Shown in pieces: positions 23,330 through 34,048 of a stretch of DNA of 64,000 nucleotides. The notes beneath the pieces are model-generated. The model searched no databases, was not told the DNA's origin, and was given only the letters and a program-made list of their open reading frames with translations. This DNA is from Aralia elata (Eukaryota > Streptophyta > Magnoliopsida > Apiales > Araliaceae). The translations under genes and the position numbers were made by a program. The DNA is taken from positions 59,090,939-59,154,938 of the forward strand of contig CM068385.1 of assembly GCA_034770075.1 (NCBI GenBank), written 5' to 3'. Numbering within the stretch: position 1 is the first letter of the stretch; each line of letters opens with the position of its first letter.

Positions 23330-26300
23330 ATGCATACTCGATCGAAGAATCCTAACCTATTACCGTTCGTGGATAACATTGAGAAAAGGGTTCAACAATC
23401 AAGAAAGTGTGCTGAAAACACTCTGGAGGATCTAGAACAACCTCAACCAATGGCGGGAGAAGCACGAAAAGCATTGAGAGATTATGCTACGCCAAGAATC
23501 AATGATTTGCAATCAAGCATCTCAAGGCCAGCTATAACAGCCAATTCCTTTGAAATCAAATCGGGGACAATCTATATGATCCAAAATTCTGTCCAATTCG
23601 GAGGGATGGTGGTTGATGACCCAAATGAGCACTTGATAAATTTTTTGGAGATCTGTGATACATTCAAATTCAGTGGGATTTCGGAAGATGCAGTGAGATT
23701 GCGGTTATTCTCATTCACATTGAGGGATAAAGCAAAGAGTTGGTTACACTCACTACCACCGGGATCTATTACTACTTGGCAAGATTTGGCTCAGAAGTTC
23801 TTAGCAAAATTCTTCCCACCGACCAAAACTGCCAAGTTGAGAAATGATATCTCTTCATATGAACAACATCATGGAGAATCTTTGTATGAGACATGGGAGC
23901 GGTACAAGGAACTATTGAGAAAGTGTCCACATCACAGTTTTCCCCAATGGATGCAGCTTAACACATTTTACAATGGGTTGAATATTCAAACACGGGCAGG
24001 CATTGATGCAGCTGCGGGTGGAGCATTCATGGGTAAAAACTATGACGAAGCTTATGAACTTTTGGAGACTATGGCTGCAAACAACTATCAATGGCCATCC
24101 TCCAGATCCAGCCAACCAAAAGTAGCAGGGATACTAGAGGTTGACACAGCCACCTCACTTCAAGCCCAGATTTCAGCTATAGTAAAAAAGATTAACAACA
24201 TATATGAAGGGAAAGGGCAGCAAGTCTCCATGATTTGTGAGCTTTGTGCAGGTTCACACTCTTCTGATCAATGTGCCATCAATGCAGAGTCAGTGCAATT
24301 TGTGAGCAACTACCAGAGGCCAACAAATCAATATCAGAATAACTACACTCTGGGGAATAGGAATCACCCCAACTTCTCGTGGAGCAACCGACAAGACCAA
24401 CATCAAGCTCCAAAACCTACCAATCCTCCGGGGTTCCACATTCAGCAGCAAATCTTGGCTACGGATAAAAGGGTTGCTGAACTAAGTGAAAATTTGGAGA
24501 GATACATGGCCAAAACTGATAAGTTGGAACAAGGCCAAACATTAGGTTTCAAGAATTTGGAGAATCAAATGAGTCAATTGTTCAGCTTGTTATCAAGTAG
24601 ACCCCAAGGAGCCCTTCCTAGCGACACAAAAATCAATCCAAGGAGAAATGGGAAGGAGCAATGCCAAGCTGTCACCACCAGAAGTGGGAAGCAGACCCTG
24701 CCAGACGGCGCAGTTGCGCCCCTGTCACCAGAAGAGACAGCGCAGCTGCGCCCCTCTTCAGCGCTGGAATCAACCGGCGCAGCTGCGGCCACTTTGCAAA
24801 GGGAAACGGCGCAGTTGCGCCCCTCCCCAAAAACTGCCACTGCTAGAATTTTTGAAGAAGAGGATAGCCTTGAGAGATCTAAGCCCACACCCACAACAAG
24901 CACAGAAAAGACTCCAACTCCTCCCACCAGGTACTACCCACCAGTTCCATATCCTCAAAGGCAGCAAAAGCAGAAAATGGACAGGCAATTTTCTAAGTTT
25001 CTTGAGGTTTTCAAAAAGCTTCAGATCAATATACCATTTGCAGAAGCCTTAGAACAAATGTCGAGCTATGCCAAGTTCATGAAGAGTATTCTGTCAAGAA
25101 AGAAGAAATTGCAAGATTTTGAAATTGTAGCCTTGACGGAAGAATGCAGTGCGGTATTACAAAGGAAGCTTCCTCCAAAATTAAAGGATCCGGGCAGTTT
25201 CACCATTCCTTGCACCATTGGAGACCTGTCATTCAAAAAATGCTTGTGTGATCTTGGTGCAAGCATTAATCTCATGCCATTGTCCGTCTTTACTCAGTTG
25301 GGATTACCAGCAGCCAAGCCAACAAATGTCTCTCTTCAGCTAGCTGATCGTTCAGTCACTTATCCGAGAGGTATTATGGAAGATGTTCTTGTTAAGGTTG
25401 ATAAGTTCATTTTCCCAGCTGATTTCATAATCCTAGACTTTGAGGAGGACAAGGACATTCCCATCATACTTGGGAGGCCATTTCTAGCTACCGGGAGAAC
25501 TCTCATTGATGTGCAAAAAGGAGAAATGACAATGAGGGTTCAAGACCAAGAAGTCACCTTTAATGTTTTCAAGGCTATGAAATTTCCGACCGAAGAGGAA
25601 GAGTGTTTCCGAGTGGACATCATTGAAAATGCAGTGACCGAAGAATTCATTAAGGCCACACATAGGGACTTGCTTGAGATGACACTAACAGGAAACATCG
25701 ACTGGGACGAACCTGAGAACTGTGAGTATGTTCATTTTCTAGATGCAACACCCAGGATGGCAAAATTCAAGGTACCTATTGAGCCCTTGAAAAGCTCAAA
25801 TGATGCCTCATCTCATTTAAAACCATCTAGAGAGGTACCTCCTAAACTTGATCTAAAACCCCTGCCTAGTCACCTTAGGTATGCATATCTAGGCACTTCA
25901 GATACTTTACCTGTCATTATTTCCTCTGCACTAACATCTTTGCAGGAAGGCAAGCTGATAAGAATCCTCAAAGAATTCCAAGGGGCTATTGGATGGACCA
26001 TTGCAGATATAAAGGGAATCAGCCCCTCATTTTGCATGCACAAAATCCTAATGGAAGATGACAGCAAGCCTACCATTGAGCATCAAAAAAGGCTGAACCC
26101 CATCATGAAGGAAGTAGTTAAAGCAGAAATTCTGAAATGGCTAGACGCCGGGATCATTTATCCCATCTCTAACAGTCCATGGGTAAGCCCGGTACAGTGT
26201 GTACCCAAAAAGGGAGGAATAACTGTGGTAAGAAATGAGAACAACGAGCTAATACCAACCCGAACAGTCACATGGTGGAGAGTTTGCATGGACTACCGAA

Positions 26301-26941
26301 AGCTTAACAAAGCCACAAGGAAAGATCACTTCCCACTTCCATTCATTGATCAAATGTTAGACCGACTTGCAGGGCATGAGTACTACTATTTGCTTGACGG
26401 ATATTCTGGTTATAATCAAATTGCCATCGCTCTAGAGGATCAAGAGAAGACCACTTTTACTTGTCCTTATGGAACTTTTGCTTTCAGGCGAATGTCTTTT
26501 GGTCTATGTAATGCTCCTGCCACATTTCAGCGATGCATGATGGCAATATTTTCGGACATGGTGGAAATCAACATGGAGGTTTTCATGGATGACTTTTCAG
26601 TGTTTGGAAATTCCTTTGACAACTGTCTAGAGAATTTAGTCATGGTATTGAAGAGATGCGTGGAAACAAATTTTGTGCTTAATTGGGAGAAATGTCATTT
26701 CATGGTGCATAAAGGAATAATTTTGGGTCACAAAGTCTCAGCCAAAGGCTTGGAGGTGGACAAAGCAAAGTTAGAAACTATTGAGAAATTGCCTCCACCG
26801 ACTTCTGTAAGGGAGTTCGAAGCTTTTTGGGCCCTGCTGGATTCTATCGGAGATTTATCAAAGACTTCTCAAAAATCACAAAGCCCCTGTGCAATCTATT
26901 GGAAAAAGATGTCCCATTTCTATTCGATGATAATTGCTTAG
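23330..26941 (+). pseudogene. Athila gag-protease-reverse transcriptase, frameshifted at end
   Basis: Open for 1203 codons from ATG 23330. The gag capsid part (about residues 60-260) includes LRLFSFTLRDKAKSWLHSLP and FLAKFFPPTK. A CX2CX3HX4C knuckle (CELCAGSHSSDQC) is near residue 302. A linker follows with the AVTTRSGK motif and four palindrome-derived peptides (TAQLRP-like). Protease has CDLGASINLMPLSVF near residue 640, with DLG in place of the usual DSG, normal for Athila. RT has VCMDYRKLNKATRKDHFPLP and catalytic VFMDDFSVFG near residue 1085. A one-base loss at about 26819 shifts the frame, so the last 40 or so residues are wrong. Confidence 0.93.
24707..24821. repeat. Four GC palindromes inside Athila gag coding sequence
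   Basis: Copies at 24707-24720, 24739-24752, 24776-24789 and 24808-24821, spaced 32, 37 and 32 bp, exactly as in the LTR. They are read in frame as GAVAP, TAQLRP, GAAAA and TAQLRP in the linker between the knuckle and protease. Confidence 0.93.
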
Positions 26942-28746
26942 CGGCTTTTGAGTTGTTGAAATAGAAGTTGACAAAAGCACCTGTGATAGTGGCACCGGAT
27001 TGGTCTCTTCCATTTGAGCTTATGTGTGATGCTAGTGACTACGCTGTAGGCGTGGTATTGGGACAGCGCAGAGATAAGGTTCTACATGCAGTCTACTATG
27101 CCAGCAAAACACTTTCTAAGGCCCAAATGAATTACACCACCACCGAGAAGGAACTACTCGCGGTTGTTTATGCATTCGACAAGTTCCGATCCTACCTCAT
27201 TGGAACAAAGGTAGTGGTGTACACTGATCATGCAGCAATTCGGTATTTAATCTCAAAGAAAGATGCCAAGCCAAGACTAATCAAGTGGATCCTTTTGCTC
27301 CAAGAATTTGACTTGGAAATTAAGGACAAGAAAGGCACGGAGAATCTGGTAGCAGATCATCTTTCCAGATTAGACAATCCGGATTCGGAATGCAAAGAGA
27401 AGATTGAAATAAACGATTGCTTCCCTGATGAACAACTATTTACAGTCACATCTGAAATCCCCTGGTTCGCTGATATTGTCAACTATCTTGTGAGTCATGT
27501 GCTACCACCAGATCTAACTTCTCAGCAGAAGAAGAAATTTTTGCATGATACAAAGAGATACATGTGGGACGAACCTTACTTGTTCAAACAATGCACGGAT
27601 CTTGTGATCTGAAGATGCATCCCCGATGTCGAGACTACCAGTATATTACATGCATGTCATTCTTCTCTGTATGGTGGCCATTATGGAACGCAGAGAACAG
27701 CAGCCAAGGTACTCCAAGCTGGGTTTTATTGGCCCACCTTGTTCAAAGATGCCCACCAATTCATAAAGAATTGTGATCGATGCCAACGGGTGGGCAACAT
27801 CTCCAACTGCAATGAAATGCCACTAAATGTGATCTTGGAGGTGGAGATCTTTGACATATGGGGCATAGACTTCGTGGGACCATTTCCATCATCATGCCAC
27901 AATCTCTATATCCTTCTGGCGGTTGATTACGTGTCCAAATGGGTAGAAGCTTCGGCATTACCAACCAATAACGCTAAGGTGGTTTTAAGGTTCCTACAAA
28001 AAAGCATTTTTACTAGGGTTGGCACTCCACGGGCGATCATCAGTGATGAGGGCAGCCATTTTTGTAACAAACAGTTCACAGCCCTCCTGGCCAAATAAGG
28101 AGTGAGACACAGAATTGCCACAGCCTACCATCCGCAGACAAATGGTCAAGCCGAAGTATCTAACCGAGAGGTAAAAAGAATTCTAGAAAAGATCGTTAAT
28201 CCTTCCAGAAAAGATTAGTCTCTAAAGCTAGATGAAGCCTTGTGGGCTTACAGAACTGCATATAAGACGCCTCTCGGCATGTCTCCTTACCACATGGTCT
28301 ATGGCAAGGCTTGTCATCTCCTGGTCGAATTAGAGCACAAAGCTTACTAGGCGATTAAAAAGTTGAATTTCGACCCATCTGCAGCGGGAGAAAGGAGACT
28401 TCTACAGCTAAATGAACTTGATAAGTTCCGATTGCAGGCCTATGAGAATTATAAACTCTACAAGGAAAAGGTAAAGAAATGGCACGACCGAAAAATCATT
28501 GAGAGGAAATTTGAACCTGGCCAAGAGGTCTTGCTATTCAACTCCAGGCTCAAGTTATTCCCGGGAAAGCTCAAATCCCGATGGTCGGGTCCCTTTACCA
28601 TCACAGCTGTATTCCCACACGGAGCCATCGAAATTGTTGGAAAGGACAGTGAGCAACCATTCAAGGTTAATGGCCAAAGATTGAAGCACTATTGGGGAGG
28701 CGAATTCGATCGCCAAAAATCCTCAGTTGTCCTAGCATTGGACTGA
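26942..28746 (+). pseudogene. Athila RNase H-integrase, broken
   Basis: After the frameshift and a TAG near 26961, RNase H reads cleanly from 26968: MCDASDYAVGVVLGQ, YTTTEKELLAVVYAFDKF, VVYTDHAAIRYL and VADHLSRL. A TGA at 27610-27612 separates it from integrase: HACHSSLYGGHYGTQRTA and CDRCQRVG form the zinc site, and GIDFVGPFP, AIISDEG and TAYHPQTNGQAEVSNREVK give the D, D and E residues. Stops occur at about 28096 (TAA), 28217 (TAG) and 28349 (TAG), two of them replacing Trp codons. The integrase tail (WSGPFTITAVFPHGAIEI) is intact to TGA 28744-28746. Confidence 0.92.
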
Positions 28747-29077
28747 GCATCAATGATAGTCGAGCTAACCGACTTTAAACCAAAGCGCTCCTCGGGAGGG
28801 AACCCAAGATTACTATTATTAGTTTTATTCTTGCGTGATTTCTATTTAGTTGTGTGATTTCATTTTGACATGCTTGTTTGTTTTTCAGGTGTCCAATCGC
28901 GCCCTCTATTGGTTGACTTAAGAGTTTGGGGGTGCATCGTCCCATTGCACTCACTTTGCATGGTTCGTAAGTGTAATAGTTTAAATTAAGATGTCCATTT
29001 CTTTTTAATCTTGTTGGATATTTATAAGAATTGTATTGTTCACCTGATATTCTAACTTGTGTCAAGTGTGTTTTCAG

Positions 29078-29106
29078 AATATATATATATATATATATAT
29101 ATATAT
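29078..29106. repeat. AT dinucleotide microsatellite
   Basis: About 14 AT units just before the palindrome cluster. Confidence 0.95.
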
Positions 29107-29125
29107 TCCAGGTTTCCTGAGCACC

Positions 29126-29326
29126 GGCGCAGCTGCGCCCCATCTTCAGTGCATCACCAGCGCAGCTGCGCCATGCCACTTCTGCATGCAGCGTCTGAGT
29201 ACCAGCGCAGCTGCGCCTCACCGTCAGCTCATTCCCGACGCAGCTGCGCCAGTGTCCGCCTGAGCCAAACCTGAACCTCAGCGCAGCTGCGCCTCCTTCC
29301 CAGTACAACTGCGGCGCAGTTGCGCC
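29126..29326. repeat. Six GC palindromes before the third Athila ORF
   Basis: Copies at 29126, 29159, 29204, 29237, 29280 and 29313, each 14 bp. Spacings are 33, 45, 33, 43 and 33 bp, a two-step rhythm like that in the LTR. Most are GGCGCAGCTGCGCC or AGCGCAGCTGCGCC. Confidence 0.95.
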
Positions 29327-29508
29327 CCTCGCGAAATTTTTTTTTTATAAATAGGGCAGTCCCCATCAGTCATATCACATCACCACATAAACCCTAAACC
29401 TAAAACACTCTCTAGCAGCAAGAACAAACCCTCTCCTCTCATCCCTAACCACTCTCACTAAACCCTAACTACCTACAATCTTTCATCAAACCCTAATCAC
29501 ATTCAACC

Positions 29509-30660
29509 ATGCCGAAGCATGCACGCACTCCCCAGCCTTCTTCTTCCAGCAGCAGCGGATCCGAATCTACTGGTGGTGGCATCAACACTCTAGATGCCAC
29601 CAAGTTTGTCAATCTCTCTGCACAACATTACTACTGGGAGGTGCTTAGCGTCAAATCCTTCATACCAGAGAGGGGTTTGAAGCCCAAGGCACAGGATGGG
29701 CGTATTCTTGACCAAATCCGGCGTTTGGGTTAGTTGTTATTCATTGAGACACCGAAGTCAGCCCCAATGGCCATCGTTCGGGAATTCTATGCCAACGCCC
29801 GGGAAACGCAGAATGAGATTTCCTTTGTGCGGGGCAGGCAGGTATCCTACTCGGTGCAGGCAATTAATGAACTTTTCCGCCTGCCATCCACTACTGCTGA
29901 GGCCACTAACTGGGTGGTACATGAGCGCTACGAGACCGACCTTGACATTTTGATATAGGAGATGTGTCAACCGGGAACTCAGTGGAGGACTCAGCCAGGC
30001 ACCACTTTGAAGGTCCACTTCCCTCAGACCGCGCTGAACAGATTTGCCAAGGCGTGGTACGCCTTCATTTGCGCGAGTATCTTGCCAACCACCCATCATC
30101 CGGACGTGACACGGGATCGCGCGGTACTCTTGCACCGCATTTTGCGTGGGGGGAGCATCGACGTGGGATATATCATCAACCAGTCCATGCTTCGTTTCAT
30201 GCGGGCTGTCACTTCTGGTGCCATTCCACACGCCTCGATTATCACACGCCTATGCCTCACGGCAAACGTGGAATGGGGTGAGGAGACTCTCCAGTTTCCT
30301 ATGCGGGACATCGATAGCGCCACGATCCAAAAGTACAATGTCTGGCGTGGTGGAGAGTCCCGACCTAATGGGTTGGGTTTTATTATGGCTGATGAGGAGG
30401 AGGAGGCCAGTGAGGAGGACGTTCCTGCCCCGCCAGTATAGCAGAGGGGAGCTGGTGGACACGAGCGTGACATGCGCCGCCTGCAGCGCCGCATGGTCGC
30501 GTTGCACACGAGCTTCAGGGATTACAGCGTCTCCTTTGTGGGTGCATTATCGGAGGCATTCAGTCAGCAGGGGGTCCACATTGAGTTTCCCACATTCGGC
30601 TCCGGCATCCCTTCTCCTCCGCCCGACACGCCGCCTAGCGGCGACGAGGACGCTTCTTAG
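29509..30660 (+). pseudogene. Athila third ORF ('putative plant transposon protein' type), three amber stops
   Basis: One frame of 384 codons from ATG 29509 to TAG 30658-30660, broken only by TAG at 29731-29733, 29956-29958 and 30439-30441. It sits where Athila elements carry an env-like gene. Recognisable pieces are EFYANARETQNEISFVRGRQ, AINELFRLP and RFAKAWYAFICASILPTTHH followed by a TRDRAVLL motif, as in the protein family often annotated 'putative plant transposon protein'. An acidic DEEEEASEED stretch and a proline-rich end follow. I see no signal peptide or membrane segment, so an envelope role is not supported. Function unknown. Confidence 0.82.
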
Positions 30661-31764
30661 GGGAGTACTCTTTACCCTATTATCTCCAATGAGGACATTA
30701 CATATTTTAAGTTTGGGGGTATTATTAGGCTTGCCTAGTTTATTTTGTGATGCTTTCAATTATCTGTTTTTATTGTTAGTTTAGGTATTTGTTTGCTTAT
30801 TTTTCGTTAATTCATGGATAAAAAAAATGGTGAATTTCTCATGCATATCACATCACATCATGTAGTTTAGTTGCATGATCCTCTTATTTTGATTAGTATA
30901 CATCCCCACATGCCTATGATGAAAATTTTTGATTTTTGCTAACTGTTAAGACTTGGGTCGAATGCCATGATATATTGCAACTCTTGTCTTGTGTTTGCTA
31001 TGATAGAACCGGTTTGCACGTTTTTAGTAGTTCTCTAACTAAGTATCCCAAAGCTTCGCATAATTGAGTTATGGGGGGAATTGGTTGTGTTTTTAGTGAT
31101 TGAGGCAATTGTGGGTAGTATTAGTTGAGATCACACGTGTTCAAGTTTGGGGGAGTACTTAGTAGAGTATTTATGCAACGAAATGGAGCGTAAAACGCAT
31201 TCGTTGCTAAAAAAAATGTGTGAATAAATGCTTGGTTAGCCTAGTTTTGTGGCCTTTGATATTCGAGTAAGTACACCCTAGGGGATGTTTCTACACCTAG
31301 CGCCCGAAGACCAATTGGTTTGGGAGTCGTTGGACGAAAGCTCGCTACATGGGTATCATTGAATAGCCTAAGGGAACTAGGCATTGCACAACCAAGCGTC
31401 ATAGTTCGAATAACCTCTAAGTCGGTACTCAACTTAGACATAGCGTGGTTTTAACTATATCTACCCCTTTTTGGTATGAAAGTTTGAGTATATAAATTTC
31501 CCCTAAGAAACATATTATGAAAATCAATTGGGTTGCTACAAGTTTGATGATTACTACACATACACACACTTTATCGTTCACTACAGATTTGAGTGGCATG
31601 ACTTTCATGGTAAACGGACCAAGTTTTGATGTGACGCTTGATTCTTCTGAGGCAAAATTTTTGGATTGATTACTAATTGATGAGGATCATGGTGCATTCT
31701 TATATCATTACATTGCATTCATGTTTGCATTTATTTCATTGTATTTGCTTGAGGACAAGCAACA
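30661..31764 (+). other. 3' untranslated region of Athila element
   Basis: About 1.1 kb of AT-rich sequence with no ORF of note. A polypurine-like block at 30691-30723 repeats the real tract at 31751-31783, and a third AAGTTTGGGGG is at 31143-31153. Confidence 0.75.
30705..30720 (+). other. Second (internal) polypurine-like tract
   Basis: TTTTAAGTTTGGGGGT, 45 bp after the third ORF. It matches the 3' tract including the upstream GAGGACA. Confidence 0.65.
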
Positions 31765-31783
31765 ATTTAAGTTTGGGGGTATT
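31765..31783 (+). other. Polypurine tract of Athila element
   Basis: ATTTAAGTTTGGGGGTATT directly before the 3' LTR start TGATAAG. Confidence 0.85.
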
Positions 31784-33398
31784 TGATAAGTAGGTTTCAT
31801 ACCTACTTATTGGATGCTTTTTGGTTTCATTTGTTGCTTATCTAATAGCTACTTAGTGCATTTTCATGCATTTTTTTTCCCTCTCTTTCGGTTTTGATTC
31901 ATTATTCTCATTATACGGCTTTTGCATGGTTTTTGGTAAATTTGACTCGGGGGTTATTGCATTTGTGGATGGGTGCTATTTGATTGTTTGTTGTTTGTGC
32001 AGGGTACGAGAGTCAAGAAAATTATGTTACAGCAGTACTGCAGCAAACTGGCAGCCGGCGCAGCTGCGCCCTGCTTGGCCTTGAGGCCAGCGTAGCTGCG
32101 CCCCTCCTGTGCATTCCCTACCCCCGGCGCAGCTGTGCCCCTTTTACAAAGGGTGTCGGCGCAGCTGCGCCTGTCGCCAGCCAGCCATGCAGCACGTTCC
32201 TTCCAGCGAAGTAGCATTATCAGGAAATTGAGTAGTGCCTGATTTTGAGGAATCAGTGGGTTGAACTTTATTAGTGGGAATCAAAATAAGTCAAAAGAAG
32301 ACAAATCATGCATGCATTATTAGCCAATTTTGGAATTCAATTTAGAGCGCTCCTCCTACACGAAAATCACGGAGTTTACTGCATTCTAGCTTAAAACTTG
32401 AAAACAATCAGCTGAGCATTTTTGGCATTTGAGAACTGAAGAATGGAGCTATATGGATGCTGAATTGGAGATTGGGAGCAAGAAATCAACCATCTTCACA
32501 ACTTGGAAAATCATCAGAAGTTGCAGAACGGAAACAGGGAGCCTAAATATTTTCTGTTTTTGATAAATTTTCCTATTCTGTAATTATGATGATGAACCAA
32601 TTGTGCATGATGAACTCTAGTATTGTTATTATGAACTAAACTTAATTCTTGGGATTATAATGGATCTTTTGCATTGCTAAGAATTGAAATGCTTCCTTAT
32701 TTTTGCTAGTTGGTTATGACATGAATGTCTAGCACAATCTATACTTCATGTTTAATTGTTTGATCACCAATTACTGTGATAATTTATATGGAATTGAGAA
32801 AGGAAATATAAATTGAGATCTAATTATGCTAGCATATGTTCATAATCTTTACATTCCTTGTGAAATTATGATTCGTGCTTAGGATAGAGATATACCGAAG
32901 CACCATGTGTTGCCAATTGAAAACTTGTTCTTAAACCCTTTTGATTGTAATTCACATAGAAATATAGTGCGTTAGTCATCTAGGGTGTTCACATTCATTC
33001 TATCAATTGTGGATTTAGTGTGATATGGATATGGTGCATCGAGAGATGGTCATATTTTACCTTCGTGTTTTCGACCAACATTCTATTGTAATCAATTAGC
33101 AACAATAGGAAACATGGAAATCTAAGTGTGTATTAAGTGATATTATAATCCCAAACCCATCAAATCTGTATTTTTACAACCATAATTTGTTCTATTTATT
33201 TCATTAGTAAACATAGATAATCTCATCATTAAAACCAGTTGTTTAAAGAAACCGAAATAATTATAAAATCGGTGTTTGTAGTCATAAATGCAATTCAATT
33301 CCTCGTGGGATCGATACTTTACTTACTTTATATTACTTATGGATCACGTGCACTTGCGTGTATGAGTCGTATTTGTTATACATACAATTATCTCAACA
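31784..33398 (+). repeat. 3' LTR of Athila element (1615 bp)
   Basis: Near-identical to 21580-23179 and ends TCTCAACA before the target duplication. Confidence 0.95.
32057..32171. repeat. Four GC palindromes in the Athila 3' LTR
   Basis: Copies at 32057-32070, 32089-32102, 32126-32139 and 32158-32171. The second and third carry different point changes from their 5' LTR partners. Confidence 0.95.
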
Positions 33399-33403
33399 TC
33401 TTA
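33399..33403. other. Target-site duplication of Athila element, right
   Basis: TCTTA, the unmutated form also found in the sister Angela LTR at about 40330. Confidence 0.88.
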
Positions 33404-33813
33404 TCATAGATTAGGGTTACACACTCTTCCATTAGTTTGTGGAGAGTACTTACAATTTCTATAGAGATAGAAACTAGGGTTTTGCCAAATACCCAACTTC
33501 TTGAATACTTGTTCTTCCTTGGTGGATCACCTCTAGAGGCCAAACACTTGGGTGGCTAACGTTGATCAAAGGAAGGAATCACACCGTAGCATTCGAGGAG
33601 AACACGAAGGACTGGGAGTTGAACTTGTACCCGAGGAAGCTTTGTTCTACGAGGGTATAATTCTTATTCTCTTTCTCTTTCGTTTATATCGTTAATTGAG
33701 CACATTGATCGATCATGGTGATGATTTGTATAAAATTTTAAAATCTGTTTTATCGCGCTTCCGCCTTATTTATGTAATTTGATTGCATGCTAGCGTTATA
33801 TACAAACCTAACA
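33404..33813 (+). repeat. 5' LTR of element A, right part
   Basis: Resumes after the Athila insertion and ends ACAAACCTAACA. With 20185-21579 it makes about 1805 bp, matching the 1782-bp 3' LTR. Confidence 0.92.
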
Positions 33814-33814
33814 A

Positions 33815-33826
33815 TGGTATCAGAGC
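33815..33826 (+). other. Primer-binding site of element A
   Basis: TGGTATCAGAGC, the exact initiator Met tRNA type, one base after the LTR. Confidence 0.92.
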
Positions 33827-33927
33827 CTAATCATGTGCTAATTATCGATCTTGATGATTCCATGTATGAATTGATATGCGAAACGTTCGAACTTTTGGGC
33901 AAGAAAATTTTTCTGATTCTGCGTCGC

Positions 33928-34048
33928 GGCGCGGCCGCGCCGCTTCTAGTTCATTCTAGAGCGCGGCCGCGCCCGAACCTAGAAAAACGTTTCTTGGGGT
34001 GCAGCGCGGCCACGCCGCTCCTAGTTCAAAATGGAGCGCGGCCACGCC
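33928..34048. repeat. Four GC palindromes in Angela leader A (GGCC core)
   Basis: Copies at 33928-33941 (GGCGCGGCCGCGCC), 33960-33973, 34003-34016 and 34035-34048, spaced 32, 43 and 32 bp. The last two have the same G-to-A change (GGCCACGCC). Confidence 0.95.

Larger units (their letters stand above)
28747..29508 (+). other. Inter-ORF region of Athila (pol to third ORF)
   Basis: Contains CTCCTCGGGAGG, able to form a hairpin in a stretch (about 28783-28810) that is conserved in Athila elements to my knowledge. It also holds a pyrimidine-rich stretch ending TTTTTCAG at about 28888, which would suit a 3' splice site for a subgenomic mRNA, a polypurine-like AGAGTTTGGGGGT (28921-28933), an AT microsatellite and six GC palindromes. 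No coding sequence is supported. A minus-strand frame over 28775-29308 is produced by the palindromes and AT repeat. Confidence 0.7.
21580..33398 (+). mobile_element. Athila-type Ty3/gypsy element B, full length, inactivated
   Basis: LTRs 21580-23179 and 31784-33398 have TG...CA ends. The primer site is tRNA-Asp type. Then come gag-protease-RT, RNase H-integrase, a long inter-ORF region, a third ORF and a polypurine tract. The RT motif FMDD and the protease motif DLGASINLMP are typical of Athila. It has at least one frameshift and several stops in pol and three stops in the third ORF. Eighteen GC palindromes of the GGCGCAGCTGCGCC type lie in the LTRs, gag and inter-ORF region. Confidence 0.95.

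Noticed and set aside
29509..30660. Third Athila ORF as a true envelope gene
   Set aside because: No signal peptide, membrane segment or cleavage site is visible, so only the neutral name is used.
30146..30784. 212-codon plus-strand frame overlapping the third Athila ORF
   Set aside because: It is a shadow frame; the frame of 29509-30660 holds the recognisable family motifs and is continuous apart from three TAG.
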